From Euonymus europaeus (lineage: Eukaryota; Streptophyta; Magnoliopsida; Celastrales; Celastraceae): a stretch of 64,000 nucleotides of DNA. The DNA is taken from the NCBI GenBank assembly GCA_963580455.1, contig OY756961.1, positions 6,615,001 to 6,679,000 on the forward strand, read 5' to 3'. Below the pieces are notes generated by a model, which saw only the letters and a program-made list of their open reading frames with translations, had not been told where the DNA came from and made no database searches. Shown piece after piece: positions 25,481 through 36,428 of this stretch; position 1 is the first letter of the stretch, and each line of letters opens with the position of its first letter. Position numbers and translations under genes: made by a program.

Positions 25481-25855
25481 CTTTGTTTGGATTCAGTATT
25501 AAGAGAGTTAAGTGAGGGAAAACAAATTACTAGTTGGATTGAGGGTGAGGGTTTAGAAGGAGATTATAAAAGGTTCATTGGGGGGAAATTTTCAAGTTTT
25601 TTTTTCTATTTTCTTCCTTTTTTCAAATTGGGCTGTTAATGAGGAGAAGATATCATATTTTTTGAAAAATCCAAAATACCTTTTAGTAACTATGACATTT
25701 TAAGGATATTTTATAACCATAATATTTTTAATACCACTTTGCCATTTATACAGACAGAGATAATGAACATATCTCACCTAACGTGCTCTCAATTCACTCC
25801 ACTTTCCTTCACTTAACCCCCTTCATTTTTTTTTATCCTCAATTCAAACAGAGTA
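25481..25855. mobile_element. MITE-like element with GTTTGGATT-type inverted ends
   Basis: The left end CTTTGTTTGGATTCAG (25481) and the right end read on the other strand (CTCTGTTTGAATTGAGG, from 25853) are imperfect inverted repeats. The complementarity continues inward (GAGTTAAGTGAGGG against CTTCACTTAACCCCC). About 375 bp and non-coding. No target duplication was found, so the superfamily is uncertain. Confidence 0.5.
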
Positions 25856-26220
25856 TTAAGTGAGCACACGTGGCCTTTTCAACTCCTTTTCAAAGGTAGA
25901 GGCGCTTCTACTTGGTCATTATTTTTTTCACCCTTTTTCAAAAATAGAGGCACTTACTTTTCCCTTGTTTTATATGAATGATTATATTTGCTGCGGACAT
26001 GTTCTACTGAATCAAAAGATGTTATGATAGCACTAAATGTAAAGACCAATTATCCCACTTAGGTTGCGTTTTGAAAACAAGGGACAAGGATAAATCCATA
26101 AAAACAAGTTTGCATATCATCTTTGTCGTTTATTACTTGTTTTTGGCTTTGAAATGTACATATATTATTGAAGCTCCTGACACTTCTTCCTACACTCCCT
26201 ATAACAGCTTCTGTACTTGC

Positions 26221-26435
26221 GTCAAGAACGATGCATGATATTGAACCAGTTATAGGCAAAGGACTATTCACCAACTTTTTCTGGTCTCCTTAGCCTCTCT
26301 CTCTGGTACAAACAACACATGATACCTGTGTCAAGAAGGATGCACGATTGCACTAGTTAGGCAAAAGTCTATTATAGACACCACCTTTTTCCTAGTCTCC
26401 TCAGTCTCTTTCTGTGGTACAAACAACACATGATC
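26221..26435. repeat. Diverged tandem duplication, about 109 bp per unit
   Basis: GTCAAGAACGATGCATGATA at 26221 recurs as GTCAAGAAGGATGCACGATT at 26330. Shared downstream blocks are GGTCTCCTTAGCCTCT / AGTCTCCTCAGTCTCT and GGTACAAACAACACATGAT. It lies about 300 bp downstream of the BAHD gene stop. Confidence 0.8.
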
Positions 26436-26741
26436 TATTTCTTTCCTTGATAAAACAACACCACCACAAAACACACAAGATGAGACCAATCACATAATTT
26501 TTTTTAATGATGCCAAGGAGTTGAGATCTTTGTTTGATTCAATGGTTCCAAACAATTACATTTCAAATTGAAAATCTCTCATTAGTCATTTCCAAACTTA
26601 ATGAAGAACCATACATGTTTCAAAAATACGTATTAGTAGTAGTAGTAGTAGTATACGTACATTCATTCTCAAACACTACCAATCTAGCTCAAAACACATG
26701 TCACCATCCCTGGAGTCCATCCTTCCACACCACCTCTCCAT

Positions 26742-29700
26742 CTAGAGTGCAGAGGCAATAAAACTTGAGCTGGGGGTATTTTCGTCGTTTAACATGCTGT
26801 CCAGTTGTTTAACAAATCTTTCCATAGCTACAGCGGGCAAACAGAGTGGGACCACAATCCCATCCTCTCGTTCCTTGTTCTTTAGCGGTATATAAAAACT
26901 TATTCCAGGTACGGCAACTGCTTTTGCGGGCCCACCGTAAGCAGGCTTACCCCACCCTAAATCGACCTTTTCGAACCCGGCACGTGTCACATCAGAGACC
27001 ACAAACGATCGAACCACAGTGAAGTGGGGCCGCCCCTTCAGCGACATTAGATCCGTCACTGACTTCATGTACTCTCCGTCCATTCCCGCCTTCACCTCCC
27101 TCACCTTCTCTACCGCAAACGCTAGCGGGTTCTCTCTGAGCTCTCTCGCAGTTGCGACTGCGGCCGGAATTGCGAACGCGTTTCCGTAGTATCCCTCCGG
27201 TACGAGAGAATTCGACTTGCCGCGTGCGCTAATTATGCAGATTATCCGCATCTGTTCATCCGGGTCGGGTTGGAGCGCGATGGTGCGCAACCGCCAGAGG
27301 CAGGCGGTTAGGATTTCGAAGGTGGGGCGGTTGCGGAGATGAGGTGGGACAAACCTGCGAATTGCGGAGATTTCTGTGGGACCGAAGAAGAAAGACCGGT
27401 GGGCCATGCCATCAGGTGGGATTATAGTGCCCTTGGTGTCCTGTACCTCTTCGTATTCCTTGTGCGTGCGTGTCACGCGCGGTGGGTCTCGTGCAGAGAA
27501 AATGTGTCGATCCCAAACTGGCGGTAATGATAGTGTAGTTGCTCCACGCACCATCTCCCCTATTGCGGTCATGAATTGGATGAGACCTTGTGCGTCTGCC
27601 ATTGTGTGGTTGAGACTGAGCGCGAGAATGAAACCACCGCATTTTAGGCGCGTCACCTGCCACCAATTTACATTAGCAAAAACTCACACGACAGTAAATA
27701 GAACGAAATCTTCAAACGGTAATTTACGTTTGACAAGTTGAGGGCCCATGCATGTGGGTAATTACGGCTTAGAAACTCTACTGTAAATTCTTTGCATTTT
27801 CTGTTGGAATACATGTCTCAACGTATGTTTAAGTCTCCACACATTCTATTATATTCTAGAATCTTCTCCCAAAGAACATTGTCTTACATGTATTGTCTAG
27901 ACAATTTTTCAGTGTATTTATATATATGCAGTGTTTGTAAGTTTATGGTAAATTGGTAATGAAGTGATCGATCTCTCTCTCTCTCCTCCCTTCAGAAGCT
28001 ACCCTTATGTTTGGATTGTGAGAAGGGAGCAGAAGAAAAAGTTGAGAGGAATGAAAAATGAAGAGGAAAAGATGTGAAGTTAATTTTACCTCATGTTGTT
28101 TATATATTTAAAAATTAGGAGAACAAAAAGTGAAAAAGTATGTTTTTATGATTTGTAAGATTGATATCGATTTACTATTTTATCCTTATATAAATTTTGT
28201 ATATAATTATCATATATTTATTATTACATATATTTATACATTTATATATAAATTATATTATATATAAATTATATTATATATTTATATATATAATATGAGG
28301 TGAGACCCACCTATTGTACCGTAAATATAACTATAAGCGTGAGACCCACCAGGAAAGGGGCAGAGAGATGTAAATGTATGCGTGGGACTCACCTTAGAAG
28401 CAGTTTTCACACTGAATCCCCCACTTTTGAAGGGAATATAAATCAGTAGGACTAATAACATTTTTTCTACCAAAAATGCCTCTAAAATTTTGCCTCTTCA
28501 AACGAAACACCCCCATTTTTTAGATTTCTCCAAAACCCTCTACAATTTTACATACACTCCATTTTAAACTCAATACAAACATAGGCTAACAGTAGTTGTT
28601 CGTAAGGCGGTAATGTTGGAGCTGATTTAGTCAATTAATAAATCCCTGATTATTAGGGAATTCTGTTTGTAGTTGAATTGGTCTTAAACCACTTTCCATG
28701 TTCTTAGGAAACGTGAACATGGAGTTCATTTCTTTATTCTCTGTAAAGGCTTGTATAAAGCCATTGTCTTTGTGATTCAATAATATAACTTCAACCTTCC
28801 CAACACTTGAGTTTCTGTGTAAGAATTGTTCATTACATGTGGTATCGGAGCGTCATCACAGGGGCCTGACTGTGGGTCTTGAGAAACTGCAGTTTCTTAA
28901 GGGAAGCCAACACACACAGCAAGAGATCAAAAAAAATCAGAGAGGAGAAACATGGCAACTGAGAATAGCTTTGTTCAACCAGCAATTCCTCGATTCGATG
29001 GTCATTACGACCATTGGGCTATGCTCATGGAAAATTTCCTTCGATCAAAGGAGTATTGGAGTTTAATCGAGAATGGGATTCCTGCAGCAGAAGATGGGGG
29101 AGAGCTCTCAGAGGTCCAGCGTAAGAGTATTGAAGAGTTAAAGCTAAAAGATCTAAAGGTCAAGAACTATCTATTCCAAGCTATAGATAGAACTATTATT
29201 GAGACCATTCTCAATAAGGAGACTGCGAAAGCTATCTGGGATTCCATGAGACTGAAGTATCAAGGCTCTACCAAGGTGAAACGTGCTCAGCTCCAGGCTC
29301 TGAGGCGAGAGTTCGAGATTCTTGGTATGAAGGAGGGTGAAAAAGTTGATGATTATTTCTCCAGGACATTGACCATTGCAAATAAGATGAAAGCACATGG
29401 AGAGCGGATGGAGCCCAATGTAATTGTCGAGAAAATCCTGAGATCGATGACGTCCAAGTTCAATTATGTTGTATGTTCGATAGAGGAGTCCAACAACCTC
29501 TCCACCATGACCGTAGATGAGCTTCAAAGCAGTCTACTGGTACATGAACAAAGAATGTATGGGCAGAAGGAGGAAGAGCATGCTTTGACAGTCACCAATA
29601 CAGAGAAGGTTGGCAGACGTGATGAGTATCGACATGAAGGAAGAGGAAGAGCTCGTGGAAGTCTCCGAGGAAGAGGCCGAGGCAGCGGTCGGTCGCTTTT

Positions 29701-32700
29701 CAATAAGGCTCTAGTCGAGTGCTACAGATGCCACAAGTTAGGGCATTTTCAATATGAATGCCCTAGTTGGGAGAAAGGGGTGAATTACGCGGAAGTAGAT
29801 GAGGAAGAGGAGATGCTTCTGATGTCATCTGTGGAGATGAATCACTCAACAAGGGAGAATGCATGGTTCTTAGACTCTGGATGTAGCAACCACATGTGTG
29901 GTAACAAGGAATGGTTCTTTGATTTTGATGCTCAATTCAGACAATCAGTAAAACTTGGAGATAACTCGAGGATGATGGTTATGGGACGAGGAAATGTCAA
30001 GTTGCATGTAAATGGGTTCACTCAGGTTATCACAGAAGTTTATTATATTCCTGAGTTAAGCAACAATCTCTTAAGCATTGGTCAACTTCAAGAAAAGAAT
30101 CTTGCTATTCTCATTCAGTATGGCATGTGTAAAATCTACCATCCAAGTAGAGGATTAATTATGGAAACACAAATGTCAGCCAACAGGATGTTTGTTGTAC
30201 TTGCTTCTGTGATTACTTCTACCTCAACCTGTCTTCAAGCCACATCTGAGGACATCACACAACTGTGGCACCACCGGTATGGCCATCTCAATTTCAAAGG
30301 ACTGAGGACTCTTTTCTACAAAAAGATGGTCAGAGGTCTACCAATACTCAAAGTCTCCTCAAAAGTGTGTGGTGATTGTCTGGCTGGGAAGCAACATCGG
30401 GAAGCAATACCAAAGAAAAGTTTGTGGAGGGCAGCGAAGAGGCTTCAATTGGTCCATGCTGATATTTGTGGGCCTATCACACCAGAATCCAATAGCAGTA
30501 AAAGGTATGTAATCACTTTCATCGATGATTACAGTAGAAAGACTTGGGCATATTACTTATCTGAAAAGTCTGAAGCATTTGCTATGTTCAAAAAATATAA
30601 ATCTCTTGTGGAAAAGGAAATTGGTGATGTTATTTGTTGCTTACGTACTGATAGAGGTGGGGAGTTCACCTCACATGAATTTACTAGCTTCTGTAGTGCA
30701 AATGGAATTAGCAGGCAGCTCACTGCAGCTTACACCCCACAACAAAATGGGGTTGCGGAGAGAAAGAATCGTACCATAATGAATATGGTGCGTAGCATGT
30801 TATCAGGAAAAGAAGTACCAAAGGAGTTTTGGCCGGAAGCAGTTAATTGGTCCATCTATGTGCTGAATCGGAGCCCTACTTTAGCTGTCAAAGATGTCAC
30901 TCCTGAGGAAGCTTGGAGTGGCATAAAGCCTTCGGTTGATCACTTCCGTGTGTTCGGGTGTGTGGCTTATGTTCACGTGCCTGATAGACAAAGAACAAAG
31001 CTTGAAAATAAGAGTTTCAAATGTATTCTTCTGGGTGTGAGTGAAGAGTCAAAAGCCTATAGGCTTTATGACCCGATTTTGAAGAAGATCGTGATTAGCA
31101 GAGATATAGTGTGTGCTGAGGATGAAAAGTGGAATTGGGGCAGCATTCCAATGGCTAAAAAGGGTGATGTGTTGGAGTGGGGAGCTGACACTGAAGTTGC
31201 TAATAAAGATGTAGCTGAAAATGAAGTTGAGAATGAAGATTTTGGTGCTAATGAGGAAGAAGAAAGTTCATTAAATGAGCAAGCTGCTGCAACAGATAAC
31301 TCAAATGAGTCAGCTGACATAGCATCATCAAGTCAACATCAAGGGAGGACTAGGAGGCAACCAGCTTGGATGAGTGATTACGTTACTGGTGAAGGCTTGT
31401 CTGATGAGGAAGTGCATAATCTCGTGATGTTTACTTCAGCTGAAGATCCTACCACATTTGAGGAAGCATCAAGGAGCTCCAAATGGAGAGAGGCCATGGA
31501 CATGGAGATGAGAGCTATTGAAAAAAATAAAACATGGGAGCTTACCACTTTGCCAGCTGGAGCTAAAAGAATAGGTATGAAGTGGGTATTTAAGACGAAG
31601 CTTAATGAGAATGGGGATGTGGACAAGTATAAGGCGCGACTTGTCGCAAAGGGATACTCACAGAGGCATGGGATTGATTATAATGAAGTATTTGCACCGG
31701 TGGCTAGATGGGATACAATCAGAACAATTTTAGCTCTTGCGGCTCATAAAGGCTGGTGTGTATTTCAGTTAGACGTAAAAAGTGCGTTCTTGCATGGGGT
31801 ATTAAATGAAGCAGTGTTCATTGATCAACCTCCAGGTTATGAGAAGCCAGGAGAAGAGTACAAGGTTTATAGGCTGAAGAAGGCATTGTACGGGCTCAAG
31901 CAGGCTCCTCGAGCCTGGTACAGCAGGATTGAGACATACTTCATCAAGGAAGGATTCGAGAAGTGCTACTGTGAGCACACATTGTTTATAAAATCTGGTG
32001 ATCAAGGCAAGTTGCTAATTGTAAGCCTTTATGTTGACGATCTTATTTTCACCGGTAATGATGAAGCAATGTTTAAGATTTTCAAGGAGTCCATGCAGAA
32101 AGAGTTCGACATGACAGATCTTGGCAAAATGAAGTATTTTTTAGGTGTAGAGGTGCTGCAAAACTCAGATGGAATTTTTGTTAGTCAACGAAAATATGCC
32201 AAAGAGGTGCTGGAAAGATTTGGCATGGAGAGGAGTAATCCTGTGAATAATCCAATTGTTCCAGGTTGTAAGTTATCCAAGCAAGGAAGCGGAGCAGCTG
32301 TAGATGCAACAGAGTACAAACAAATAATTGGGAGTTTGTTATATCTGACGGCCACGAGACCGGACCTCATGTATGCTGTAAATTTGATTAGTCGATACAT
32401 GGAGAAACCAACAGAGATGCACTTACAAGCTGCCAAGAGGATATTAAGGTACTTGAAGGGCACTGTGGAGTTTGGAATTGGTTACAAGAAAGGTGGTGAA
32501 GGAAGGCTAATAGCATTTGCTGACAGTGACTATGCGGGGGATGTTGATGATCGAAAAAGTACCTCAGGGTATGTATTTATGCTGGGAACAGGAGCTGTTT
32601 CATGGTCCTCAAGAAAGCAGCCGGTGGTCACGTTGTCTACTACAGAGGCGGAGTTCATTGCAGCAGCTTCATGTGCATGTCAAGGAGTTTGGTTAAGAAG

Positions 32701-34815
32701 AATTCTTGAGAAGCTTGGTCATGTTCAAGGTCTGTGCACTACTATTTACTGTGACAATAGCTCAGCCATTAAGCTCTCAAGAAATCCGGTTTTACATGGT
32801 CGTAGTAAGCATATCGATGTGAGATTTCATTTCTTACGTGATCTTACAAGAGATGGAATAGTCCAATTAATGCATTGCAGTACACAAGAGCAAGTTTCAG
32901 ATATCATGACTAAACCTCTCAAGCTGGAGGTGTTCTTGAAGTTGCGTGATAAACTTGGCATGTGCCTGATGTCTGGAGTAAACTGAATGTATTTGTGCAA
33001 TTCAGTTTAAGGGAGGATATGTTGGAGCTGATTTAGTCAATTAATAAATCCCTGATTATTAGGGAATTCTGTTTGTAGTTGAATTGGTCTTAAACCACTT
33101 TCCATGTTCTTAGGAAACGTGAACATGGAGTTCATTTCTTTATTCTCTGTAAAGGCTTGTATAAAGCCATTGTCTTTGTGATTCAATAATATAACTTCAA
33201 CCTTCCCAACACTTGAGTTTCTGTGTAAGAATTGTTCATTACAGGTAAATGGTGTTGGTGATTGCCTTGTTGTTTTTATTAAAGCTTGTCAAGGGAGGTG
33301 AATGAGAGTTGGAGGATTGATCTTCTCTGATAGGAAGAATGGAAAGAAATGTAGTGCAAAAAAAAAAGGTGTTGATGACAGAGCTAGATGAAGTTGCGTG
33401 TGTTGTGTAGATAGGAGTGGATCCGGGGGTGGTCCAGTGTGTAAAACCACTGGACCTTTGCAGTAATGTGTAGTGTACATCGTAACGATTCAAACAGTAT
33501 ATTTTTTGTTCGAAATAAAAATAAAAATTATTGTGAAACATGTATGATAATTTTAAACCGTCAGATTTAAAATCTAAACATTCAATTTTAAATCACTATG
33601 TTTCTAATTTTTGTTTCGAACAAAAATATAGCGCACTATGTTTCTAATTTTTGTTTCGAACAAAAATATAGCGTTGGAATCGTTACGATATACACTACAC
33701 GTTTATTATTTTTTTAGATTTTTTTAAAAAATTTAGTGCCCCAAATTGAGGCACTTGAGCGGTCCAGTATCCCCAATCCGGTAGGAGTAGGGCGGTGTGT
33801 GGAGCTCACTTGCACATGTGGTGTGTTTATGGATGGAAAAATGCATTTGAAAAAAGGTGAGAAATGTCTTATTCGGTGGAGAAGATATGAGGAGGTTGTG
33901 AGCCCTAGTACATGAGTGGGCTTTGCTAGTTATATGGCAGTGGTTTTGTATCAACTCCCTTAAAGTATTTATTGGCCAGTTTGTGATTCCATCGGGAAAA
34001 AAATTTAAGCCTCCTATCTCTGACTACACAAAGGGTTGTGATAAGTGGATTAACACGTCTGAGGATGGGTTCGATAACAAGTAGGAAATTACTAAATATA
34101 TTCTTTTATTTTCATGCACACAAAAGCAAAATCTAAATGAATTAGAAAATTACTTTGGATGATACTCTAATTGGTGAATTTATATGGAACCAAAAACATA
34201 TGGACTGAAGAGATTTTGAGTTTGATTCTCGATTCTCACTGAGAATAATACTCTTGTGAGCACGTAACTAACGTTACGATATCATGTGTGGTCCATATTT
34301 CTAACTTTTTGCTTTGAAAAAACAAAGTTTGTGATGCAATTTCAGTTAGATCAACAAAAAGGAAGTACCTGAACTAGCATCAGGGGAGAGTTGAGCACAC
34401 CAGAAGGGCCAGGAACATCAAAAAGAAGCTCCTCCAAACAAGGAAATGGAGGTTGAAGTGCATCACCAAAATCTTCAAGACTAACATCAGCATCACCTTC
34501 AACAAACACGACTCCATCACCGTTACAATCCACCATAAGTTTACGAGCATGGCCTTCCCTGAGCCTACCCGCGAACGGGTAGTAAAAGACCAACGCTTTC
34601 GCTAGTGCTTCCTTGATGACCTTAGCGGGGTCTTTCCCTTTCATCGAAGGATTGTAACGATAAAATTGTATAACTGGGATGTGGAATCGGAGACCTTCTT
34701 GGTCATCGATGTCCGAAAGCGGCTTGAGTTCACGAGGAGTTGGTTTGGAAGGAGAAATTAGTTCAGGTTCATATCTATGGACCTTGAACACTAGAGATGC
34801 TGGTGGTGAAGCCAT
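26742..34815 (-). CDS. BEBT: BAHD acyltransferase, benzyl alcohol O-benzoyltransferase-like, copy 1
   Basis: BAHD enzymes move an acyl group from CoA to an alcohol or amine in the cytosol. Close similarity to plant BEBT enzymes suggests benzyl benzoate-type volatile ester formation, though the acceptor is inferred. Exon 1 is 34369-34815 (149 aa) and exon 2 is 26742-27656, total 453 aa, normal family length. The single phase-0 intron sits between LMLVQ and VTRLKCGG. The catalytic motif HTMAD is at 166-170. The structural motif is DLGWG (381-385) rather than the usual DFGWG. Compared with copy 2, this protein is three residues shorter just after GGPAK (about 394-400). The 6712-bp intron contains a full-length copia element and two MITE-like elements; the coding frame is undamaged. 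Whether the intron is still spliced efficiently is unknown. Confidence 0.9.
28004..28585. mobile_element. MITE-like element in the intron of BAHD copy 1
   Basis: The left end TTATGTTTGGATTGTGAG (28005) and the right end read on the other strand (TATGTTTGTATTGAGTT, from 28583) form imperfect inverted repeats. The flanks AGCTACCC and GGCTAACA are a weak 8-bp match, which would fit hAT. The interior has an AT run (28180-28295) and two GAGACCCACC blocks. The paralogous intron of copy 2 lacks it. Confidence 0.5.
28614..28837 (+). repeat. 5' LTR of the intact Ty1/copia element
   Basis: 224 bp, TGTTGGAGC...TCATTACA. It should hold the element's promoter; TTCTTTATTCTCTGTAAAGG and TTGTATAAAGCC lie in the middle, the latter a TATA-like candidate. 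Confidence 0.93.
28839..28858 (+). promoter_or_regulatory. Primer binding site of the intact copia element (tRNA-Met type)
   Basis: TGGTATCGGAGCG starts one base after the 5' LTR. It corresponds to the 3' end of initiator tRNA-Met (TGGTATCAGAGC) with one mismatch, where minus-strand cDNA synthesis starts. Confidence 0.85.
28952..32986 (+). CDS. Ty1/copia Gag-Pol polyprotein, 1344 aa, uninterrupted
   Basis: Single ORF with every copia domain in order. Gag (residues 1 to about 250, with an Arg/Gly-rich stretch near 225-245) is followed by the CCHC knuckle [14 protein letters not shown] (257-270) and the aspartic protease [10 protein letters not shown] (308-317). Gag-pre-integrase is [10 protein letters not shown] (about 435). 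The integrase has [15 protein letters not shown] and [10 protein letters not shown], giving the D-D-E triad. RT has [23 protein letters not shown] and YVDD (1027-1030). RNase H has ADSDYAGD and STTEAEF. No stop or frameshift and all catalytic motifs are present, so it could encode all functions for autonomous transposition. The start ATG is about 115 bases past the 5' LTR. Confidence 0.96.
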   Translation: MATENSFVQPAIPRFDGHYDHWAMLMENFLRSKEYWSLIENGIPAAEDGGELSEVQRKSIEELKLKDLKVKNYLFQAIDRTIIETILNKETAKAIWDSMRLKYQGSTKVKRAQLQALRREFEILGMKEGEKVDDYFSRTLTIANKMKAHGERMEPNVIVEKILRSMTSKFNYVVCSIEESNNLSTMTVDELQSSLLVHEQRMYGQKEEEHALTVTNTEKVGRRDEYRHEGRGRARGSLRGRGRGSGRSLFNKALVECYRCHKLGHFQYECPSWEKGVNYAEVDEEEEMLLMSSVEMNHSTRENAWFLDSGCSNHMCGNKEWFFDFDAQFRQSVKLGDNSRMMVMGRGNVKLHVNGFTQVITEVYYIPELSNNLLSIGQLQEKNLAILIQYGMCKIYHPSRGLIMETQMSANRMFVVLASVITSTSTCLQATSEDITQLWHHRYGHLNFKGLRTLFYKKMVRGLPILKVSSKVCGDCLAGKQHREAIPKKSLWRAAKRLQLVHADICGPITPESNSSKRYVITFIDDYSRKTWAYYLSEKSEAFAMFKKYKSLVEKEIGDVICCLRTDRGGEFTSHEFTSFCSANGISRQLTAAYTPQQNGVAERKNRTIMNMVRSMLSGKEVPKEFWPEAVNWSIYVLNRSPTLAVKDVTPEEAWSGIKPSVDHFRVFGCVAYVHVPDRQRTKLENKSFKCILLGVSEESKAYRLYDPILKKIVISRDIVCAEDEKWNWGSIPMAKKGDVLEWGADTEVANKDVAENEVENEDFGANEEEESSLNEQAAATDNSNESADIASSSQHQGRTRRQPAWMSDYVTGEGLSDEEVHNLVMFTSAEDPTTFEEASRSSKWREAMDMEMRAIEKNKTWELTTLPAGAKRIGMKWVFKTKLNENGDVDKYKARLVAKGYSQRHGIDYNEVFAPVARWDTIRTILALAAHKGWCVFQLDVKSAFLHGVLNEAVFIDQPPGYEKPGEEYKVYRLKKALYGLKQAPRAWYSRIETYFIKEGFEKCYCEHTLFIKSGDQGKLLIVSLYVDDLIFTGNDEAMFKIFKESMQKEFDMTDLGKMKYFLGVEVLQNSDGIFVSQRKYAKEVLERFGMERSNPVNNPIVPGCKLSKQGSGAAVDATEYKQIIGSLLYLTATRPDLMYAVNLISRYMEKPTEMHLQAAKRILRYLKGTVEFGIGYKKGGEGRLIAFADSDYAGDVDDRKSTSGYVFMLGTGAVSWSSRKQPVVTLSTTEAEFIAAASCACQGVWLRRILEKLGHVQGLCTTIYCDNSSAIKLSRNPVLHGRSKHIDVRFHFLRDLTRDGIVQLMHCSTQEQVSDIMTKPLKLEVFLKLRDKLGMCLMSGVN
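33020..33243 (+). repeat. 3' LTR of the intact Ty1/copia element
   Basis: 224 bp, reads identical to the 5' LTR at 28614-28837. Preceded by the purine tract at about 33007-33019. Confidence 0.93.
33419..33781. mobile_element. Inverted-repeat MITE, family copy A
   Basis: The ends GGATCCGGGGGTGGTCCAG and (other strand, from the right) CGGATTGGGGATACTGGACC are imperfect inverted repeats. Inner arms are also complementary (GTGTAGTGTACATCGTAACG against CGTTACGATATACACTACAC). The flanks share TAGGAGT (33412-33418 and 33782-33788). The core TTTCGAACAAAAATATA occurs in a 42-bp tandem duplication (33590-33675). Related sequences lie at 50062-50340 and 62460-62950. Confidence 0.6.
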
Positions 34816-34910
34816 GATAATTAAGGTAGGAGAGAAAGAAAGAAAAGAGAATGATATGTGTTGTGTTGTGTTGCGTTGTGTTGTGTGTGAAGAGTCATAA
34901 TGTGTACATT

Positions 34911-34920
34911 GGCATTTATA
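34911..34920 (-). promoter_or_regulatory. Candidate TATA box of BAHD copy 1
   Basis: On the minus strand CTATAAATGCC lies about 95 bases upstream of the start codon. The position is conserved in the paralogue (49813-49824). The leader between them is CA-repeat-rich (ACACAACACAACGC). Confidence 0.55.
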
Positions 34921-35299
34921 GTGAGAGTGGCATTAGTGCGAACTTCTTTTTGTTTTTTGTTTTTAATAATTATAATGGTTGTTGTAGCTCTCAAATTGCA
35001 ATGTGAATTCAATTTCTTGGCTGCCAATGACTTGATAATGATATATTCAATCCTCGACCTGAGTAGGAAAATGTGACTATATATTGGCTCGGCTCCGATT
35101 ATGGCTCCAAAAGTTGAACGTTATGAAATCGATTTTACAAATTGAACTATATGTTTTTAGATATCTTCATTTCCCTCAAGGATATTAGTAACCTTAGGAT
35201 ATTAACATGGAGAGTGAAATTTGAATTTTTGTGACCGAGAAAAAAAAATCTTTAATTAACTCTCTAGATTGCTCTCATACGGACAACTATAATTTTATA

Positions 35300-35543
35300 C
35301 TCCCTCCGTCCCATTTTAATTGTTTCATTCACTTTTTCTCACAGTTTAAGAAAATATTTAGTTATCTGTCAATTTGACATTTATACCCTTATTTATAATG
35401 TGCATAATTATTGAATTAATTGTTGAACTTTTCAAGTTAAGGGCATAAATAAAGATAAAATGTGAAAAATATCTTTCATTAATTGAAATGGACATACATT
35501 TTGAGACATAAAAAAAAAGATAATTAAAATGAAACGAAATGAA
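35300..35543. mobile_element. Stowaway MITE (Tc1/mariner) upstream of BAHD copy 1
   Basis: The left end CTCCCTCCGTCCCATTTTAA is the canonical Stowaway terminus. The right end, read on the other strand, is the eroded TTCATTTCGTTTCATTTTAA. TA flanks both sides (35298-35299 and 35544-35545). The homologous position upstream of BAHD copy 2 (about 50480) reads AACTTTATATATTACG: the same sequence without the element and with a single TA. That makes it a filled/empty-site pair. Confidence 0.88.
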
Positions 35544-35545
35544 TA

Positions 35546-36428
35546 TATTACGCTGTTTCTATGAACCAGTGGAGCCGAATTAAGAACGTCCGCAGCCGAG
35601 AACTTGCCCCGTGTGTGTATGTTTATCACCATCAAACGACAATGATTTTGGGGAAACATTGTTAGAATATTGTTTGGATTTATTGTTTTGTGTTGAAAGA
35701 CTAACGAGCGTTGACCAATAAATGATAAAGTTTTTGTGGTTAGAAATTAGACACGCAACAATGTCGTACCAACGCAAAGCACGTGCTTGTAAAATTGCAT
35801 TGGCAAAATGTTTACGATGCAATTTGTTTACATAAAGAGAAGTTTATAATCAAAAACCTATTCATCGATAAATTATAATTTAATTTATCTTTGACTATAT
35901 TTAAATTATAGTATGATTATCTTTTGCCACTATTAAAAATAATTTCGAATTAAATTGAATTTATATTAGACTATAATAATCGTAAACATATTTTAATTTT
36001 TAATCCTTTCAGTATTTTAAAAATTAATTAAAGCAATCATTTTACTCTTTTAACAACTATTTATAGGGTGGAGCTAAATAAATCAAGTTTTTGTAACTCA
36101 ACATTAATCCAAGTCTACAAGATATGTTTTTTCAGCAAATAACACCAAAAATTAAAATTTTAAAAAATAAAATATTTCATTTGAAAAACTCACAGCACAT
36201 TTTTTTTTCTTAAACGAAATTTTAAGATACTATAATTATCTCTTAAAATACATATTATATTTCGAAAAAAAATTACGTATCCATAATTAGCAATTAAAGA
36301 TCTATCCAACAAGATCCATCATCGATAGGTTTTATTCAGTTATTCTTAATTATATTTTTTTTGATACTAATATGTGCGTTACGTAGATTCCAGTGTTTAT
36401 TTATGGGTACCAATATGAGCTTGTATAT
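35546..36428. other. BAHD copy 1 upstream flank, then AT-rich spacer
   Basis: 35550-35830 is homologous to 50490-50840 (shared GAACCAGTGGAGCCGAATTA-like and ACTAACGAGCGTTG-like blocks). This marks the upstream limit of the duplicated BAHD segment at about 35.83 and 50.84 kb. The rest is AT-rich with no gene. Confidence 0.5.

Larger units (their letters stand above)
28614..33243 (+). mobile_element. Full-length, apparently intact Ty1/copia retrotransposon
   Basis: 4630 bp. The two 224-bp LTRs (28614-28837 and 33020-33243) read as identical base for base. The 5-bp target duplication GGTAA flanks it (28609-28613 and 33244-33248). The primer site TGGTATCGGAGC (28839) matches initiator tRNA-Met apart from one base. 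The polypurine tract AAGGGAGGATA directly precedes the 3' LTR. It lies in the intron of BAHD copy 1 in the opposite orientation to the gene. Identical LTRs plus an unbroken polyprotein indicate a very recent insertion. Confidence 0.96.

Noticed and set aside
27339..27741. Plus-strand ORFs opposite BAHD exon 2
   Set aside because: Antisense shadows of a conserved coding exon; the same pattern occurs at 48482-48872.
26742..34815. BAHD copy 1 as a pseudogene because of the copia insertion
   Set aside because: The insertion is entirely intronic, splice sites and both exons are intact, and catalytic HTMAD is kept.
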